Below, in pieces: positions 44,363-56,749 of a stretch of 64,000 nt of DNA. This DNA is from Bimuria novae-zelandiae CBS 107.79. Its lineage: Eukaryota > Ascomycota > Dothideomycetes > Pleosporales > Didymosphaeriaceae. Each line of letters begins with the position of its first letter. Position 1 is the first letter of the stretch. The position numbers were made by a program, and so were the translations under genes. The notes under the pieces are model-generated. The model was not told the DNA's origin. It worked only from the letters and a program-made list of their open reading frames with translations, and made no database searches. The stretch spans positions 53,539-117,538 of the forward strand of contig ML976656.1 in assembly GCA_010015655.1 (NCBI GenBank). The letters are read 5' to 3'.

Positions 44363-46974
44363 TCAGGAAGAAGTCTCTGGAGGTACGTTCGAGCTATCAG
44401 TCCTCTTCCTTTCATGATTGTGACCTGTGCTTCCAAAAGGGTCTCGAAACGCGACTTTGACTTGCAACTCCTCAAGGTCTTTCACAATCTTCTTGAGACG
44501 ACCCGCAGCCTGTGCTCTCCTGGTTGCGACGTCGGGTGAGCTGCTAACGGGACGTTCTATCCTCGGTGAAGCCTCCGTAGAAGAATTGGTCGTAGGAGCA
44601 TCTTTCTGAAGGAAGTCTTTGAGAGAAACAGGCAGGGGTTCGGTAATTCGAAGTGGCGACAGCCCTACGAAGGGGTCCTCGAGTGACTGGCGAGGAGCCA
44701 CGAGCGCTGTGTCCGAATAAACTGTAAGAAGGGTCGGTGGCAGGGAGTAACCAGACGGAAACGCCACTGCATCTCGCCTATCATCCAGGAGCAAGGGGTT
44801 GGGTCCTTTCTGCTTGACCGGGGTTGGCGCCACGGGTTGAGGTGTGCCTCCAGTAGAGGTGGCGCGTGCACGACCTCCCGATGCAGTTGCCTTTTGCTCT
44901 GGATTCGCAGACGCGACCCTGTGCTGCTCGATCGAAAAGTAATCATTCGTCTTACTCGACCCATCTTCAGTGCCGTCGAAGAGCTTAGCCATCGGATTGC
45001 GACTTCGAAATAAGACCGATTTCCTACTCTCCTTCTTATTCAGGTCTTGTGCTGGTTGCAAAGTTTGGCCGGATGGTGAAGGGCGTAGTAATAAGTGGCT
45101 CCTATCCTCACTCTTCTTGCGAGTAGCTTTCCTATTCATTGAGGTCGGACCGTTTGGTTGATCTGGTGCCACATCGTTATGTGTTGTTGAACGTTTGGTT
45201 GATACGAAATTCGTAGCGGGGGGAATTTCAAGGTGAGGCAAATCGTAATCAATCCAGGGAGCAACTTCTTTGATAACGGACTGGTGGCTTTTCGACGTAC
45301 TCGCAACTGAGCTTGCCTCGTTAGAATTCGGTGCGTTGACACGCAGTGCATCGCTATGTGACGTCTCGGTGCGTCCGAGCGGCGGTATCACCAAGTTGCC
45401 CGGGCTCTTGTGTGCCGGGAACGCGTCTTCCTTGATATTGGCTCCAGGTGCAGCTTCCAAGGTGTCCTTTGACGGTGCTGGAGATGGTTTCTGTGGCGTG
45501 CTCGCAAACAGAGATTTCGCGCCAGATGCTACAGGAGCCACTGGAGGAATTGCTGGTGCTACTTTGGCGGGCATAGGGACGACCTTCTTTACTTCCGGCA
45601 AAGTGGTGACCACTTTACTACGAAGCTCTCGATGAACCTTGCGCAACCGCTTATATTCGGAATAATCGTCAAGCATGGAAGCGGTGGGGTATTTGGCCAC
45701 TTCGTCCGTCGAAACAGGATCGCCTTGATGTCAAGCATGTGATGAGCTTGCGTCTGATATGTATAGCGCAACTGAGTACTCACATCTCTCGAAATGAATA
45801 TCATAAGTCACACCTCCAAGAGAAATATTTTGACCAGCACTCGTGGAGATTATCTTAGGTTGATGAACAACCCAACCGGTTACACGGTACCTGCGCGTTT
45901 GTCTTAGAAGGGGTAACAAAGGGGATGGACACACTTACAAGCCCTCGTACCGAACACCAGCTCTCGGCCCCCACATGCTGTTCACATTGTGACTTCGAAG
46001 AATGCGAATTGGCTCCCTGCTCCTTGGTGTAGCGGCAGTCAGGCGGAATTTGCCACTGTCTTCTTTAGCACAGCGGAATGTCAAGGTCGATTCCGTTGGT
46101 GCATCCAGCTCGAGCCCTTCCACGAGAAGCACCGCGTACGCGCCGTACTTGTCATGGCAAACGCCACCGTCAATTATGTCGACGTCGATGATGCCGTCGT
46201 AGCAGGCGAATATTGGGTTGATCCACCACCTGGAGTCATATCGTGAGACTCAACGAGTAGACAGGCATGGCGTTACAATACTCACGAACCAGGTTGAAAG
46301 CCTATAGCGCCACGACGATGTGCCCTCTTCTTTGAAATCCTATCGGGGCAAGTCGCTTGCCAACGTTTGAGCAAAGCCTAGCAGTCATCAGTGCCTCACT
46401 ATGCACAGTAGTGGCGTCGATATGAACTCACAGCGTTTGACGTCTCATGGATAGAGGCGATCCCCTCCAGACGCCCGCCTCTGCCGTAGAGGAAGGGGTG
46501 TAGGTCTTCGAGCCGGCCATACTTGGCTGTCCAGATTTCGATGAGCCTGTCACAGTCATCGGCTAGTCGGCCAGGCCATCTGGTAGCCATTCCAGCTATC
46601 TCCATGACAGCTCTATGGATACCTGCAGCGCGCAAGTCGCCACTCGTGATGCTAGAGGAGGTCATCAGGGCCTGGAAGATGTCATGCAATGTCAACAGAT
46701 CGTCAGCTCGGAGCAGGTCAGGGCCCTCTCGGGCGACGACTGGATCGAGTTCATCGCGGATCCAGTGCGCGATCTGTTTCAACCTCGGACGCGAGAGGTC
46801 GAGCGTTGGCGAGCTCAGGTTTGCCATCAAGCGGCGGAAACGGGCACAAATCGACTGCAAGCGTATCGAATGGTGTGGGACAAAACTTAGATCATATGAA
46901 ATGTTTGTTGTTGTCAGACAGTGTTTGCACTCGCGCGGAAAGGATAGTTCTAGGCCGTTGCCATCTACCGGCAT
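44363..46974 (-). CDS. SRA-YDG-like domain protein with long disordered C-terminus
   Basis: Five exons can be joined in frame (46974-46432, 46377-46286, 46229-45939, 45890-45784, 45723-44363), giving 797 residues. The first exon encodes a mainly helical region. Exons 2-4 form an SRA-YDG-like domain (about residues 205-370), with WWINPIFACYDG, a KYGAYAVLL strand, the PIRILRSHN segment and the signature RAGVRYEGLYRVTGW. The last exon is low-complexity, rich in Ser, Pro, Thr and Lys, with a short C-terminal helix (KKIVKDLEELQVKV). SRA-YDG domains bind methylated or hydroxymethylated DNA in UHRF1-type and related proteins, so a nuclear chromatin role is likely but not shown. The start is uncertain; ATG 47046 in the same frame is possible. 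Confidence 0.65.
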
Positions 46975-47137
46975 TGTGACTGTCGTGATTGCTCTGTGCG
47001 GTGAATGGAAGCAGGCACCGGAATACGGGAAGGAGCTTACGTGCATTGAATGTTTCTACTTTGACCCACAGCCAATCGGTAGGTTGCCGCAGGAGCAACA
47101 GTTGTCCAATTGCGAGATCTATACTATGTGATTTTGC

Positions 47138-48951
47138 TTACTGCGTGCGTCTCTTCTTCCTCTTTTTCTTCGGCCGCTTGGAGGTATCGGATACGGCCGG
47201 CTGCGCGACAGTTGCTTTCTTGGCCTCGCCGCCATCTTCTACCATGATGGGCTCATCGTCACTGAATCCGCTCCACTCCTCTTCCAGTTCTCTAACAACA
47301 TCATTATTCGGTGTAGTATCATGACGCCCTGTCTCGATGTCTCGGACGAAGGCTGCCACGAAGAACCCCATGGTACCTTCCTCGGTACCCTTCTCGCAGC
47401 GGATGCAAGCGTCGCATATGTCCTCTCTCATTTCTTCGGTCATGTTCACTTCGGCGTCCAGTTTTCCCGGTTGCCAGATACCCCTCTTTGTCCAGTCTCT
47501 CAAGCCTTTGACTTGTTGCTCCCGACGCAAGATTCTCCAACCTTGCTCTTTCGCTGCCGCCGAAGCCAGGGCTTGGAAGACTACACCTTCGTTCTCTTCG
47601 AAATGAATGGAGCACGTCGAGTAGGTGATTTTTCGTGCTTTCGGAAAGCGCATTGCATGTGTAAGTATGCTAAGCTGAAACGTCGACAAGGCAATAAGCC
47701 TCTCGGAGAGCTGGTCTTCAATGGGCGTCTCTTCTGGCGTGGAGTCGTCGAAATCAAGGTTCAGCAACGTGCTGTTGTGATCGGCTTCTGTCTTCTCTAC
47801 TCCCTGTCCCCTCTTCCGCTTCTTTTCTTTCTTGCCAGTAGCGGGAGTGCTGACCCCAGCGGGTAGCGCCGGCAGATGCATATTGATGGCTTCGTCCCTC
47901 CCAACAATGCCGCTTCCCGAACAGCTCGGGTCCAGCAGGATCGCACCCACGTTTGCGAATTCTTCGGCGGATCCGTTCGCTCTGAGGAAATCTGCACCGG
48001 CTTTGACTGTCACCATCGAGTCCGCTGATGCGCGCTTGACCATGTTCTTTAGAGTGATGGCTCTTATCTTGTCTTTCTCGTACGCAAATACCTTTTGCTG
48101 CCTCGATCCAGCGTTCCGTTCAGATAGTATGGCGGCCAGATGGGTGGTTTTGTTCCCTGGCGCGGCGCATCCGTCTATCGCATCCCCATCCAGCGGTCCC
48201 ACGTCCAGCATATAAGCGGGAAAGCACGATGCCTTGTCTTGGAATATGATATCCCCATTTACATACGCCGAAGACTTGCTCAGGTCGATCTTGGGCGGCA
48301 GTGCTAGCAAATTGGGAATGTGCGGGTCTTCGAGGTATATCTTCACAGACGCAGGTGCTCCTTGAATCTCTCCGATGTTGCTGGCCTTCGAATACCCAGC
48401 GAATGTTGTAGACAGCTGTTCGGCCACACTCGTCTGCAGTGTATTCACGCGCACCCAACGCGGATGCCCATGTGCCTTCTTCAACGGCTCGTCTCCGCCG
48501 TCCAGCTGCCCACTGTCGACAGCTTCTTTCAGCGCCTCTAGGGTGGCATACCGGCGACGTATCCGCGCTTTTGTGAACTCTGCGCTTAATCGGGCCTTGT
48601 GCCGCAGGATGGCGAGCTTCAGGACGTGGTTCGCCTTCGCGGCGACGCCCTTGGTGAGGAGCAGGTCATGGGTGAGGAGGAGTGCGAGGGTTGGGGTAAG
48701 CTGTATTTGTTAGAATTATTATCGTAGACTTGCGCATGCCTATGGTGCACCTTCTTCTCCTCCGCCAACAGCCCGCACCTCTCAATGACGTCCTTGAGCA
48801 CCGGCGACCACTTCGACGCTTCGCTGATGAGAGCGAACAGTTGCGCAGGCGAATTCTTTCGATCTTTATTTTTATATATGCGCGACTTGAGCGAGCCTCC
48901 TGTCTTTTCGGAGTTGGCGAGGACGTCGGCAGCCTCGTAGTAGAGCGACAT
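47138..48951 (-). CDS. RCM1: rRNA (cytosine-C5) methyltransferase, NSUN5/Rcm1 type
   Basis: Two exons (48951-48751 and 48700-47138) give 587 residues; the 50-bp intron has a slightly unusual GTGCAC donor but a good TTCTAAC branch and TACAG end. The S-adenosylmethionine-binding motif DGCAAPGNKTTHL begins at residue 243. The two catalytic cysteines of m5C RNA methyltransferases are in DPSCSGSG (Cys327) and TYSTCSIHF (Cys430). The C-terminus (KRPKKKRKKRRTQ) is a strong nucleolar/nuclear signal. Yeast Rcm1 and animal NSUN5 methylate a single cytosine in the large-subunit rRNA. A Lys/Arg-rich insertion (about residues 358-366) separates the two catalytic motifs. It lies 164 bp upstream of the SRA-like gene on the same strand. 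Confidence 0.92.
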
Positions 48952-49817
48952 GGCGCGCGACGCCTGGATATGGATTTTTGGTGTTGGATAGGCGCCGAGG
49001 CAAGTGTGGGTTTCGGGCTAGCTCGTCTGGGTATTCCGAAGGCTTTAGTGGCTCACAATCCTAAATTTACGCAATATCAAAACTCAAACTCCTCTATGAG
49101 TAGACGTGTTGTTAGAAACGACCTATGGCAAGCCGCAGTATAAACAGTTGCCTGAGGACTGGTAAGCTGTCGCAAGGTAGAGTGTTACGAAAAGGTATCT
49201 ACTTGACAGACTTTAATTTATATTTTATTATTTTGAAGGTACCGTACCTGCTGTTGGATTTTATACCTAACCGTTTTCATAACTACAAGTGCCAATTACT
49301 TCGTCCCTTAGTGGAGCGTAGCAACCAGATTATGTCTCTTTCCGAACATCACCTCGGAGCCCATGTACGGTTTGAGGTTTACTCTTTACAAAAGTCCTTT
49401 AATAGTGTAGATATCCTAAGATTAGCAATTACAGACTGTGGTATAGACCAGTCCATCCATCAGAAAGGAAAATTCGATGATCACCTCGTGCGCGAACGAT
49501 TGTGATGGACAGCAGTAGCAGAACGTGCTGTCGATAGTATCGAAGCGGAAGCACATGCTCCCAGGAAGATCAGCAGTATACAATAGTTCCGAACATTGTT
49601 TCTCCAAGGCTCTTGACGTTCTCGCTGATACGACGACACTTGTTCTCGCAGAGAGATGCGGCTGACGCTTGGACCGCCGCTTATCCTTGCACGTGATGAA
49701 TGTGGAAGGTGGCATTCCCGACCGCCGACCGCTGCAGGGGCATTCCAACATTTGTCCCCACCAGACTCAACTCCTGTTCCCTTACCGCACTGCCTGTTTT
49801 TCTCGTGATAGCCCGTC
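48952..49817. promoter_or_regulatory. Shared region between divergent NSUN5 and Glo3 genes
   Basis: 866 bp between two outward-facing housekeeping genes. The middle (about 49180-49420) is AT-rich and the flanks are GC-richer. It presumably holds both promoters. No gene is seen. Confidence 0.5.
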
Positions 49818-51464
49818 ATGGCGCTCGCTACAAAGGACCAGTCGAGAAACATCTTCGCGAAACTCAAGTCCAAGCCTGCGAACAAGGTGCGTTCTGGAGG
49901 GGGCGGTCGATGTGCGGGCAGCGTGGCTAACGACTATGGACAGATATGTTTCGATTGTGGCGCGAAGAACCCGACATGGAGCTCAGTTCCATTCGGCATT
50001 TACCTCTGCCTCGATTGCTCGGCGAACCATAGGAACATGGGTGTGCACATTTCGTTCGTGCGATCGACGAATCTAGACAGTATGTGGAATTTGCGACAGC
50101 GAGCAACTGGCCTTGGATGTAACAAGTGCTGATTTGTGTAGTTTGGCAATGGGACCAGTTGCGCATCATGAAGGTTGGCGGCAACGAGAGCGCAACCAAG
50201 TATTTCCAGTCGCACGGGGGATCGGCTGCGCTCGCGAGCAAGGATCCCAAGACCAAATACACCAGCAATGCCGCCACCAAATACAAGGAAGAGCTACAGA
50301 GACGCTGCGCTGTAGACGCCAAACAGTACGACTTCATGTGTTAGACAAACACAACGAAGGCATTGCTAACAAGCGGATCAGATATCCTGAAGAGGTCGTA
50401 ATAACGGACGTGCCTGAAGCCGCTGGCAGTGACGGAAACAACACGCCAGCCGGTGAAGACGACGACTTCTTCTCCTCATGGGACAAGCCTACCATCAAGC
50501 GCCCTTCGAACCCACCCTCACGGACCGGAACACCCCGCGCACAATCGCCATTCCTAAAGCCTGGCGCTACTGGCAACGGGACCGAACGCCCCAAGTCACC
50601 ACTCGCAGGTGCCTCCGAGTCTGCTGTGCCGGCCGCTAGGCCAGCCGTACGAAAAACTGTCTCGGGGGCTGCACCAAAGAAGAATATTCTTGGGGCCAAG
50701 AAGAAGGGCTTGGGTGCGAAGAAGGTGGTTACCAGCGATGGTCTAGACTTCGAAGAGGCAGAGCGCAAAGCTCGTGAAGAAGCCGAGCGCGTCGAGAAGC
50801 TTGGCTACGACCCTGACGCAGAAGCCGCAGAAGTGGCTGCCACGACAAAGCCCAAGGCTCCCGAAGCTTCCAACATCGTTTCGCCGACCCCCCTATCGCC
50901 CTCGCGTGGTGGCTTCGGTACCACATCGAAACCGGAGAAGTCAAGTAAGGACATGGAAAGACTTGGAATGGGCGTCGCGCGTCTCGGCTTCGGCCAGGTG
51001 GGCGCGGCGAAGCAGGCAGCTGCGCCCAAGAAGATGGGTGGCTTCGGCAGCGTGAGCAAGCCCGCAGAGGATGACAGCGAGAAGTTCGCCCGTGAAAGAT
51101 TCGGGAACCAGAAGGGCATTGGGAGCGACGAGTTTTTCGGTCGTGGCTCCTTTGACCCGTCTGCCGCAGCCGAAGCCAAGTCGAGACTGACAGGTATGAC
51201 CTTGCTATATTTACTGTGTAAGCACATCATCTAACGCGTACATTAGGCTTCGAAGGCGCCACCGCTATTTCGTCAAATGCCTACTTCGGCCGCCCCGAGG
51301 ATGATGTTCCAGAAGACGAATACGGCGATTTGGAGGGTGCGGCCAAGGACTTTGTCCGCAAGTTCGGCATCACAGCTAGCGACGACTTGGAGAACCTGAC
51401 GAGTTTGTTGGGCGAGGGAGCGACAAAACTACAAGGCGCCATCCGAAACTACTTGAACTCATAA
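49818..51464 (+). CDS. GLO3: ADP-ribosylation factor GTPase-activating protein, Glo3/ARFGAP2-3 type
   Basis: Five exons (49818-49886, 49944-50079, 50142-50325, 50382-51193, 51247-51464) give 472 residues. The ArfGAP zinc finger is CX2CX16CX2C (Cys25, 28, 45, 48), followed by [13 protein letters not shown], which contains the arginine finger (Arg53) that stimulates GTP hydrolysis on Arf1. The C-terminal half has the Glo3 features: an Ala/Lys-rich linker ([16 protein letters not shown]), a coiled-coil ([21 protein letters not shown]), and repeated FG/GF-type motifs ([28 protein letters not shown]) near the end. Glo3 acts in COPI-vesicle retrieval from Golgi to ER. The gene is complete. Confidence 0.93.
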
Positions 51465-52311
51465 GTGACGTGTGGTGCAAAAGCATCACTGAGCGGGATC
51501 AGATCTGTCCCTGGGCGGGTGGCACGTTAGTTGGTAGGACTGCAACAGCGATAAGTACCGGGGATGTTCGAGACAAGAGAGCGGCTACATGGAGTGTAGG
51601 AAGTGCTGCGAGAAGAGCTTTGGTGGTGATGGGGTGGACGCCGTGTATGCTGGCGGCGTCAAAGTAGCAGACAAGACAATGACCGGGTGCGACTCACTTG
51701 GTCTTGTTCAAACCCTATAAAAACACATTATTTCAGAGCTCATCAATGCAGAGAGATGGCTTGTATTTCGTAGATCCTGGTGTGCTCAGCAATGTGCCTC
51801 ATACCTGCTACCTGAAAGATTTCAAGCTACTCTACTTGACGGCCCAGATCTCAACACCACAATCGGAGGATCGATCCGAGATTCTGCCCGACGCCTGCAC
51901 CGACTCATCCAAACATGTTTAATTCGGACAAGCGAAGACCGAGGGCTCGGCGCCTCCACATCTACGTCAACAAACACTTGTCGATCCCCAACCATTACCC
52001 CAGCTCTTGTTACCCCAGCTGCCTACACCAGTTTAGCGCAATGGTTGATTGACCCTTGAATTCCACGGCTACAGGTTTCGGGGAACGGAGTGCAGTCATG
52101 TGCAATGCAGTCATGCCATCACTCCTGTCGCCAACGACCATTCGTCCGTTGTACCTGCCTTGTAACTCACCCCTGTTCTTGGAACGCGGTGCGGGGAGAT
52201 CGACTCTTCCACAACACCTCTCTCTCAACTTTTCTTCTTCATTCTTCATACATAGCGAGTTATCAATAACAACGGGTTCTCGTGTCATACCCGGAACAGG
52301 CGTTGAAAACC
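51465..52311. other. Intergenic region, Glo3 to transporter
   Basis: About 0.85 kb between two plus-strand genes, with no other gene recognised. A direct repeat TGCAATGCAGTCATG/GTGCAGTCATG lies near 52090-52115. Confidence 0.5.
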
Positions 52312-53935
52312 ATGGGTATCTTTAAGAAACATAACCTGAAGGCGGGCAATGCGAACAGAACTCGAGCCGCCGAGTTGACGCTGCGTGAATCCATATACCC
52401 ACTCTGTCTCGTCACGATTCTATTCTTTCTCTGGGTGAGTCCTCCTTCTGCGCGCCCTCCGCTCGCAGTCATCCGCATCAGTCGCCGCTAATACATCTAC
52501 CAGGGTTTCTCGTATGGCCTTATAGATACACTCAACAAGCATTTCCAGGTAGCCCTCAACATCACCCGATCGCGAAGCTCCGGGTTGCAGGCAGCCTACT
52601 TTGGCGCATACCCGCTTGCCTCGCTCGGCCACGCAAACTGGATCCTGCGACATTACGGCTACAAGGCCGTCTTCATCTGGGGACTTGTCTTGTACGGAAT
52701 TGGGTCGCTGATCGCGTGGCCGTGTTTGGTGTACCGATCCTTTGGGGGGTTCTGCTTCGCTATCTTTATCACCGGTAACGGCTTAGGGTCCCTGGAGACA
52801 GCTGCGAACCCATACCTGACTGTCTGCGGTCCGCCCAAATACTCTGAAATTCGTATCAACATTGCGCAAGCCTTCAACGGTGTCGGAACGGTGGTTGCGC
52901 CCGTGTTGGGCTCGTACGTCTTCTTCACCAACGTTTCTGGGGACGCATCGAGTTTGGAGAATGTGCAGTGGACGTATTTGGCTATTGGCATTTTCACCTT
53001 CCTCCTCGCGGGGGTGTTTTACTTGAGCCCAATCCCAGAGATCACGGTAAGGACAGCTGTATGGTGATGATTAGATACAGCTGACTGGAGACAGGATGCC
53101 GATATGGCGTTTCAAGCAGAGGAGACGCATGCCGGGACAGACGTCCAGCCTTTCTGGAAGCAATACAGGCTATTCCATGCTGCAGCTGCACAATGTACGT
53201 ATTCTACACTCAATTTCCTCACGGGCTTTTGTTGACACCAAGACAGTCTGCTATACCGGTGCTCAGGTAGCGATAGCCGGCGCCTTCATCAACTACGTCG
53301 TCGACACGCGCCAAGGGACTTCCGACGCAACCGCCGCACGCTTCCTCAGCGGCGCGCAAGGTGCCTTTGCGCTCGGTCGCTTCATCGGCTCCTTCCTCAT
53401 GAAATACGTCCGTCCGCGCTGGGTCTTCCTCGCCTTCATGACCATGTGCATCATCTTCATCTCGCCGTCCATCACCCAGCGAGGCAACACGGGAATGTCG
53501 ATGCTCTACATAACCCTCTTCTTCGAATCCATCATCTTCCCCACCATCGTCGCCTTGGGCATGCGCGGTCTGGGCAAGTATTCCAAGCGCGGGTCTGGCT
53601 TCATCATCGGCGGCGTTGCGGGCGGCGCTGTGGTACCACCTATCCTCTTTGCGGCTGCGGACTCGCAGGGCAAGGCGAACTTTGCGACCGGCCATGCGCC
53701 GACCGCTATTGCTATGACGGTGCCGCTGGCGTTCTTTTTGCTGGCGTGGACGTATGCCCTAGCGGTGAACTTTGTGCCTGGGTACCGCAATGTGGCCGAC
53801 AAGTTCCATACGACTGAGATTGGGATTGTAAATCATAGGGATGAGGAGAGTGGTTCTGGGGAGGGAAACGAGGAGCTGGGTAAGAATGAGGCTCCGGTGC
53901 AGACGAATGATGTGGGTGCGACGCCGAAGCCTTGA
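52312..53935 (+). CDS. Major facilitator sugar transporter, L-fucose:H+ symporter (FucP)-like
   Basis: Four exons (52312-52434, 52504-53046, 53095-53194, 53247-53935) give 484 residues with about 12 predicted membrane helices. The first helix ends in FLWGFSYGLIDTLNKHFQ, the typical FucP/glucose-galactose-permease signature across the first intron. GNGLGSLETAANPYL and AQAFNGVGTVVAPVLGSY match the next conserved regions, including the ETAANPY motif. The central loop lies between exons 2 and 4 (DADMAFQAEE..). The C-terminus is hydrophilic and acidic. Family members move hexoses or deoxyhexoses with protons at the plasma membrane; the substrate here is not known. The start is ATG 52312 (ACCATGG context). 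Confidence 0.9.
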
Positions 53936-54420
53936 GTGAGGAGATATGAAGTTGGGACGTGGGGGATCGTGGGCTGGGTGCGAGGACGAGTATGATGCCA
54001 GATAGAATATGCAGAAATTGCCTGCATTCGCATCTTTAGCTACAGCTTGGTATACTTGTACACCACGTGCGATCACTGTCAAGAGACGGATTTGTTGTGC
54101 ATTCTGCCGCTTGGCCATCCTTGCACAATGCAGTCCAGAGTTTTCTTGCAAGAAGAGCGCGACTACGAAGATATTTTACCATGTTACAATTCCTCAGGTT
54201 TCACCATGAGGTGATGATCTGCCAACATTGCAAAAAGTGGTTGCCTGAACCAATAAACAACCCAACACTACCATAGACAACACCAGGCTCCAACTAAACC
54301 AACATTCTCCCATAAAAATAAAAATATTTAACCCTTTCACGCACCAGACCTTCAAACGCCCTTCTTACTCTAGCTGCAAAACCCACGATCCGACCAACAC
54401 CAACAACAACACCTCCAATC
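53936..54420. other. Intergenic region
   Basis: Spacer between the transporter and a decayed phosphoesterase. No gene is seen. Confidence 0.5.
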
Positions 54421-55315
54421 ATGTCCACCAACCTCTTCCGCCCTTCCCCACTCAGCCCCCTCCAGCGTCTCCTCGCTTCATCCCTTGGCCTTCTCGCCTC
54501 CTGGTTGTACACGCACCGTACACCCTGCTCATCTCCCACTCCCACCAGCCCTCCCCCCAACGGCAACCCTATCAGGAAAGTCTGCATATCCTACACACAC
54601 AACACGACCCCCTCTCTCCCCCCAGGAGACATCCTCCTTTACGCCGGCGACCTTACCGTCAACGGCACATTCGCCGAGGTACAGACGCAGTTGGACTAGC
54701 TGAAGGGATTACCGCACGCGTGTAAGATAGTTGTGGGCGGGAACCCCGACCTCCTCCTCGACACATCCTTCTCCAATCGCGCTTTTACCCGCTCAGCCGG
54801 ACAGATGAAAGAAGATCTCGTGTGGGGCGATGTTATCTATTTGGAGAACAGCAGTACCACAACAGTGCACCTGCGCAACCGCACCATCACCGTATTTGGT
54901 TTCCCCCCTCACGCCCAAGTACGGAAATTGGGCTTTTCAATACCCCGTCTCTCCCGTCGCTGGGAAGCGCGTGTGGAATAATCTTATTCCCAAGGGGGCG
55001 GATATAGTGATAACACACGGCCCCCCACTTGCCTACCTCGACGTGTCCCCGCTCACCGGCACGCACGCTGGGTGTCCGCACCTCACAACCGCACTCCACG
55101 CCGCCAGGCCGGAGCTCTTCGTTTGTGGACATATTCATGAGGCGAGGGGGAGGGAGACGGTGCGCTGGGATGCGGTGAACAAGATGTACGATGCCCCTTT
55201 AGGCGTTGACGTTGGAGGGTGGTTTCTGTTGGAGAGGGGGGTATTGAGCTGGGTGTGGGAATGGGTGGGATGGATAATAGGAAGGGAGGGAGGAGGGAGG
55301 CGACGGTGTTGGTGA
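54421..55315 (+). pseudogene. Calcineurin-like metallophosphoesterase, decayed
   Basis: From ATG 54421 the frame reads a short N-terminal hydrophobic region and then a metallophosphoesterase in which key metal ligands are changed: SDTHN reads SYTHN (Tyr at 54592-54594), the LHAGD motif reads LLYAGD (Tyr at 54640-54642), and GNHD reads GNPD (Pro at 54745-54747). A TAG at 54697-54699 interrupts where LDWL is expected. A one-base insertion near 54900-54908 shifts the frame; the rest (SPLTPKYGNWAFQYP, VITHGPP, CGHIHEARG) continues to 55315 in the other frame. The late motifs are intact. With three catalytic residues, a stop and a frameshift all changed, this is a true pseudogene rather than a sequencing error. 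Confidence 0.85.
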
Positions 55316-55509
55316 CTGGGAGTGCGGTGGGGAGTTGGGGCGTGGATGGGGTACGGTTGTGACGATTTGAGAGGATGAGGGCAGAAAGAGCTCGAGAGTG
55401 AAGGAAACCATTGAATACAAAGCCCGCGAGAAAACTAGGAGAAGACAAGAATAGGGAATACAAAACCACACACCGACTTCTTACTCCGTCTCCCTCAGCC
55501 CAGCGACCC

Positions 55510-56749
55510 TTACACGACGTATTTCTTGTCTACCGACTCATCCACCGGCTTATCTCCGACCCCCTTCTCCTCCTCACGTACCTCTCCTTTTTCTGAACCC
55601 CCATACACCTCCCGCGCGAGATGATTCGTCCTCTGATCCCAAACACTCCTATACACCATGCGATACGCCATGAGTGCAAACAGCATGCCGACCAGCGACC
55701 CAAACACCACATCAACCGGATGATGCCACGCATCCCTTACTTTACTCGCTGCAAGGAGCACCGCGACAACAATCGGCGCCACAAACAACACAAGTCTCCA
55801 ATGCGACACCCTTACCCTCTTCTCCTCTTGCACTTCCTTGACTTCGACCTCGACACCCTGGCCTCCCCTAGCCTCATCCAGCGCCTCAGAAGTGCTCGCA
55901 CGAGGGCGAGGTTTATGTCCAAAAACGCCAAACTTCGCATTAAAATACAGAGCCACGAAACCGAAGCCCGCAAACGCCGCGCACGCGTGGCCGCTCGGGA
56001 AGCTCATCTGTGCTTCACGAAGTGCAGATGGGTTGCCGCGGCACACGTCTGCAGTGTAAAATATGCCCGATGGACCGCGGCCGCCGTACGCGGGGGGAAT
56101 GGGCGGGTTGCAGAGAGCCAGGAAGTGGGGGCGGAGACCGCCAATGATCCATTTGATCAGGGATTGAACGAGGGTTGCGGTGGCGAGGGCGTAGCCGAGG
56201 CCGATGCACTGCCCAATACCCCCCATCAGCACACCATCTATGGGGGAAGTGAAAAGGGGGAGGGTGTGGGATGGTAGGGGAAGGGAGGGGGAGTGATACC
56301 GCAGCATTCCCATCCCAAAAGCAATCCCCCCACCACCCACTCATCACACTCATAACCGCAAACGGCACGAAGAAACTCACCGCCGCGCTCACCGTCGTGT
56401 TGATATACTCTGGCAAATACGGCTGTCCGTACTTCAGACCCCACGGAGATGTTTGGATCCCCGGATACAGCGGGAAGTAGCGCGGCAGCAGCGGCGTCGC
56501 GGTTAGGTAGATGATGAGTGCGATGAGGGCGCAGAGGAGCTGTGTGAGGACGTCGAGCCAGCAGCGGCGGAGCCATTGCGTGAAGGTTGGGCGGTCGGGA
56601 GGGTTGGGGGCGCGGAGTTTGGGGAGGCGGGAGTAGAGGCGTTGGCATTTGCTGAGGGGGGGAGTGGGTTTAGGATCGAGGGCTTCGGGGTCGCGGGATG
56701 AGAGAGACGAGAGCTCGTGCACTTGCGCACCGGGTGTGACCATGATCAT
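55510..56749 (-). CDS. PAP2-type lipid phosphate phosphatase, DPP1/LPP-like
   Basis: Two exons (56749-56300 and 56208-55510) give 382 residues. The acceptor after TTGGGCAG is chosen because it keeps the frame into CIGLGYALATATLVQ. About six membrane helices are present. Phosphatase motif 1 is KWIIGGLRP (Lys169-Pro177), motif 2 is PSGH (221-224) with the catalytic His, and motif 3 is SKVRDAWHHPVD (305-316), with His312 as nucleophile and Asp316. The usual SR of motif 3 is SK here, a conservative change. Such enzymes remove phosphate from diacylglycerol pyrophosphate, phosphatidate and related lipids. A long charged loop (about 250-285) lies between motifs 2 and 3. The gene is convergent with the phosphoesterase pseudogene. 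Confidence 0.88.

Noticed and set aside
49125..49505. Plus-strand open frame of 126 codons between NSUN5 and Glo3
   Set aside because: AT-rich, no recognisable domain, lies in a divergent promoter region, and has no ATG-supported gene structure.
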